From Fluviicola sp. (GTDB lineage: Bacteria > Bacteroidota > Bacteroidia > Flavobacteriales_D > Crocinitomicaceae), in contig NZ_JASLCN010000098.1 of NCBI RefSeq assembly GCF_030151805.1, positions 1 to 15,154 on the forward strand: a stretch of DNA of 15,154 bases, in the 5' to 3' direction. Positions within the stretch are counted from its first letter, which is position 1. Each line of letters begins with the position of its first letter. The translations under genes and the position numbers were made by a program. Below the pieces are notes generated by a model. That model was not told the origin of the DNA. It saw only the letters and a program-made list of their open reading frames with translations, and did not search any database. Below, piece after piece: positions 13,837-15,154 of this stretch.

Positions 13837-13944
13837 TTGAAAAATGAAAACGTTCAAGAGTTAAAACGGTTCAAAATAAATGAAAAGCTATTTAATCAAA
13901 TTTCATTTGAACATTTGAACAAATAAAACCCTTCAATTGAAAAA
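13837..13944. repeat. TTGAAC/GTTCAA-type degenerate repeat region
   Basis: This gap contains imperfect words GTTCAAGAG, GGTTCAAAAT, TTGAACATTTGAAC and a short TCAAAT-TTC-ATTTGA dyad. The words are like those at 9534-9616, so the two places may share a decayed repeat. Because only short words match, relatedness is uncertain. Confidence 0.4.
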
Positions 13945-14424
13945 TCACTTTCCTTCCGGATTGATTTTCTCTTTCAGTTTCTGCATTTCCTCATTCAGTT
14001 CATTCAGCTCACGGACAATGGTGTCTTGCTCTCTGACTTGTATCGAATTGTCTCTAAATTCTGAAACCTCATCGAGTATTTTGTTTATCTGGAAGTTTGT
14101 TTGAGGAACCGCATACACAGTATCTGACTGCTTCAGAAAACGGTTTGATTTTCCTGCTTCTATTTCCAGCGCATTAATCAGGAAATAAAACTTACTGTCC
14201 GCAGGAATCCGGAGGGTTTCGTCCACAATACCAATCGTGAGACACACTTTGTAGTATTTGGTAAAATGAATCTCTTCGATTGTTCCGATTTTGAGGTTAT
14301 TCAATTCTACCGGATCTCCCACATCGACTCCGAAACCGTCATCCAACACGACGTACAACCGGTTTTTGGTAGAACAAGAACTGCATAAAAGCAGAAGAAA
14401 AGCAAATTTCAAAAACAGTTTCAT
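13945..14424 (-). CDS. Short lipoprotein with MCE/MlaD-like domain
   Basis: A 159-residue predicted lipoprotein. The signal peptide (MKLFLKFAFLLLLCSS) leads to Cys17 in CSSC as the likely lipidated residue; Cys14 is a less likely alternative. Residues about 22-90 read as a minimal MCE (MlaD-type) domain: LYVVLDDGFGVDVGDPVELN, then NLKIGTIEEI, a strand with VCLTIGI, and RIPADSKFYF, the positions where MCE domains have GxxxGxPVxxxGxxVGxVxxI and the P-x-D-S block. The remaining part (about 112-155) is charged and helical, probably a coiled coil. MCE proteins carry phospholipids across the envelope and usually have an N-terminal helix and a permease/ATPase operon; this one has a lipid anchor, no second MCE domain, and no ABC genes nearby. 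The ORF starts 10 nt after the stop of the DUF1398 gene, so both are probably one operon. Confidence 0.75.
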   Translation of the reverse strand: MKLFLKFAFLLLLCSSCSTKNRLYVVLDDGFGVDVGDPVELNNLKIGTIEEIHFTKYYKVCLTIGIVDETLRIPADSKFYFLINALEIEAGKSNRFLKQSDTVYAVPQTNFQINKILDEVSEFRDNSIQVREQDTIVRELNELNEEMQKLKEKINPEGK

Positions 14425-14434
14425 GCCATACGGA

Positions 14435-14833
14435 TTAATGAGGAATGATTTCTATCAGTAATTCATTTCCGGCTTTATCATAATACGTACAAGTCATTCC
14501 GTTCATCTTCACAATCCATTTTTCCACTCCGGAATCAGCACAATCTTTACAAAAAGTCGGGTAATCCGTTTTTCCCTGTTGATGCGCTTTCAAATCTGCT
14601 TTGAATTGCTCCTCGTTGCTTTCATCCTGAATAGTCAGCTCTTCGTATTTTGCTACGGATGAAACTTCATAAGCACCCTCACCGGAATAATCCGTATGTC
14701 CGTCTGAAACAAAAGTTTCATACGCTTTCACTCCCAATTTGATCAGCTCCTGAATATAATTCGGGAAATCTGCCCCGGATTTTACTTTTGAATGTGCTGC
14801 CTGGATGTCTTGTATCGTGAACATGTTTTTCAT
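14435..14833 (-). CDS. DUF1398 family protein (YbcV-like)
   Basis: A 132-residue cytoplasmic protein of the DUF1398 family, which is widespread in enteric bacteria and Bacteroidota and has no established function. The family hallmark is FTIQDIQAAHSKVKSGADFP, followed by YIQELIKLGVKAYETFVSDG and a YxGxGAYEV-like segment. The C-terminal half contains a CKDCADSGVEKW stretch with two close cysteines and ends MTCTYYDKAGNELLIEIIPH. Two ATG codons are possible, at 14833 and 14824; the second starts exactly at the family N-terminus (MFTI) and gives a more usual leader of about 16 nt, so the true protein may be 129 residues. A full -7 element lies 13 nt upstream. The MCE-like lipoprotein gene follows after 10 nt. 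Confidence 0.9.
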   Translation of the reverse strand: MKNMFTIQDIQAAHSKVKSGADFPNYIQELIKLGVKAYETFVSDGHTDYSGEGAYEVSSVAKYEELTIQDESNEEQFKADLKAHQQGKTDYPTFCKDCADSGVEKWIVKMNGMTCTYYDKAGNELLIEIIPH

Positions 14834-14846
14834 ATTACTCTGAGAT

Positions 14847-14854
14847 CAAATATA
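14847..14854 (-). promoter_or_regulatory. -7 element of the DUF1398/MCE unit
   Basis: On the minus strand this reads TATATTTG, a full TAnnTTTG match. Its last base is 13 nt from the ATG at 14833 and 22 nt from the one at 14824. A well-spaced TTG is not seen. Confidence 0.6.
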
Positions 14855-14991
14855 ACCAATTTGGCCGAACGATTTTGAGCGTTTGAAACAAACCTGGATG
14901 AAGGAGTGAGCTATTAATTATAGTATTTGTTATCCCTCTGATGAGCGCAGAGGTTCGCAGAACAGTCTTTAGACGTACTACAGAAAGAATC

Positions 14992-15153
14992 TCAGGACAA
15001 GAGTTCCAGCTGGCGGAAAACAGGAATCAACGAATGACCTTTCTCCGATAAATGGTATTCGATGTGCAAAGGTTTCAGATTAATGGTCGTTTTAATCAAC
15101 AATCCCTGTTCTTCCAATTCTTTCAAAGCCGTTGACAATGATTGTTTATTCGA
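14992..15153 (-). CDS. HxlR-family transcriptional regulator, C-terminal part (cut by window edge)
   Basis: The frame is open to the right edge and ends at TGA (14992-14994); 53 residues are visible. They show the end of the winged helix-turn-helix of the HxlR family: SNKQSLSTALKELEEQGLLI (recognition helix and following wing), then KTTINLKPLHIEYHLSEKG and SLIPVFRQLELL. In the family the matching text is the LTxxLRELExxGLIxR and VEYxLTxxGxSLxPxL pattern. HxlR proteins bind DNA as dimers and respond to aldehydes, quinones or redox state, often next to a divergent target gene. The start and the N-terminal cysteine region are outside the window, so the signal cannot be judged. Confidence 0.88.
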   Translation of the reverse strand, partial: SNKQSLSTALKELEEQGLLIKTTINLKPLHIEYHLSEKGHSLIPVFRQLELLS

Positions 15154-15154
15154 C

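Overview
The window looks like a stretch of ordinary chromosome from a Bacteroidota member, most likely of the order Flavobacteriales (a Fluviicola/Crocinitomicaceae-like organism is a guess from protein style, not a measured result). The reasons are the repeated TAnnTTTG promoter -7 elements just upstream of genes, the scarcity of Shine-Dalgarno sequences, typical Bacteroidota families (DUF2911, a DnaG with a degraded zinc site, paired YceI proteins, YwqK/MORN lipoprotein) and AT-rich intergenic repeats. I see no transposase, integrase, phage gene, CRISPR array, tRNA or rRNA.

Left part (1-6273, all + strand): the 3' end of a polyprenyl diphosphate synthase; a short MORN-repeat lipoprotein; dnaG (DNA primase) followed after 6 nt by an MscS-type mechanosensitive channel; a family I inorganic pyrophosphatase (ppa) with its own promoter directly against its start codon; and a secreted DUF2911 protein ending in a strong terminator. 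The spaces between these genes hold a family of imperfect repeats (578-621, 1169-1211, 1296-1358) and a 58-bp tandem repeat with an internal inverted repeat in front of ppa (4511-4641).

Middle part (6274-12007, all + strand): an envelope protein combining an N-terminal ASH/DUF1573-like region, a carboxypeptidase-regulatory-like region and a VWA domain; a possible 25-codon small ORF with its own good promoter; a membrane-anchored protein in which I read the motif pattern of a lysozyme-fold transglycosylase; a ChbG/YdjC-type carbohydrate deacetylase; and a CorA metal transporter. A long imperfect hairpin (12051-12115) lies between corA and the convergent minus-strand genes.

Right part (12157-15153, all - strand): two adjacent YceI-family genes in one operon, a small four-helix membrane protein, a two-gene unit of a DUF1398 protein and a short MCE-like lipoprotein, and the 3' end of an HxlR-type regulator cut by the window edge.

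The genes do not form one pathway. Several concern the envelope (isoprenoid synthesis, mechanosensing, Mg2+ uptake, possible cell-wall cleavage, YceI isoprenoid-binding proteins, MCE-like lipoprotein), mixed with replication and pyrophosphate housekeeping. I did not find convincing evidence for a new defence or mobile system. The most unusual material is non-coding: the repeats, the near-leaderless ppa promoter, the small ORF at 8147 and a palindromic candidate operator at 13801-13825.
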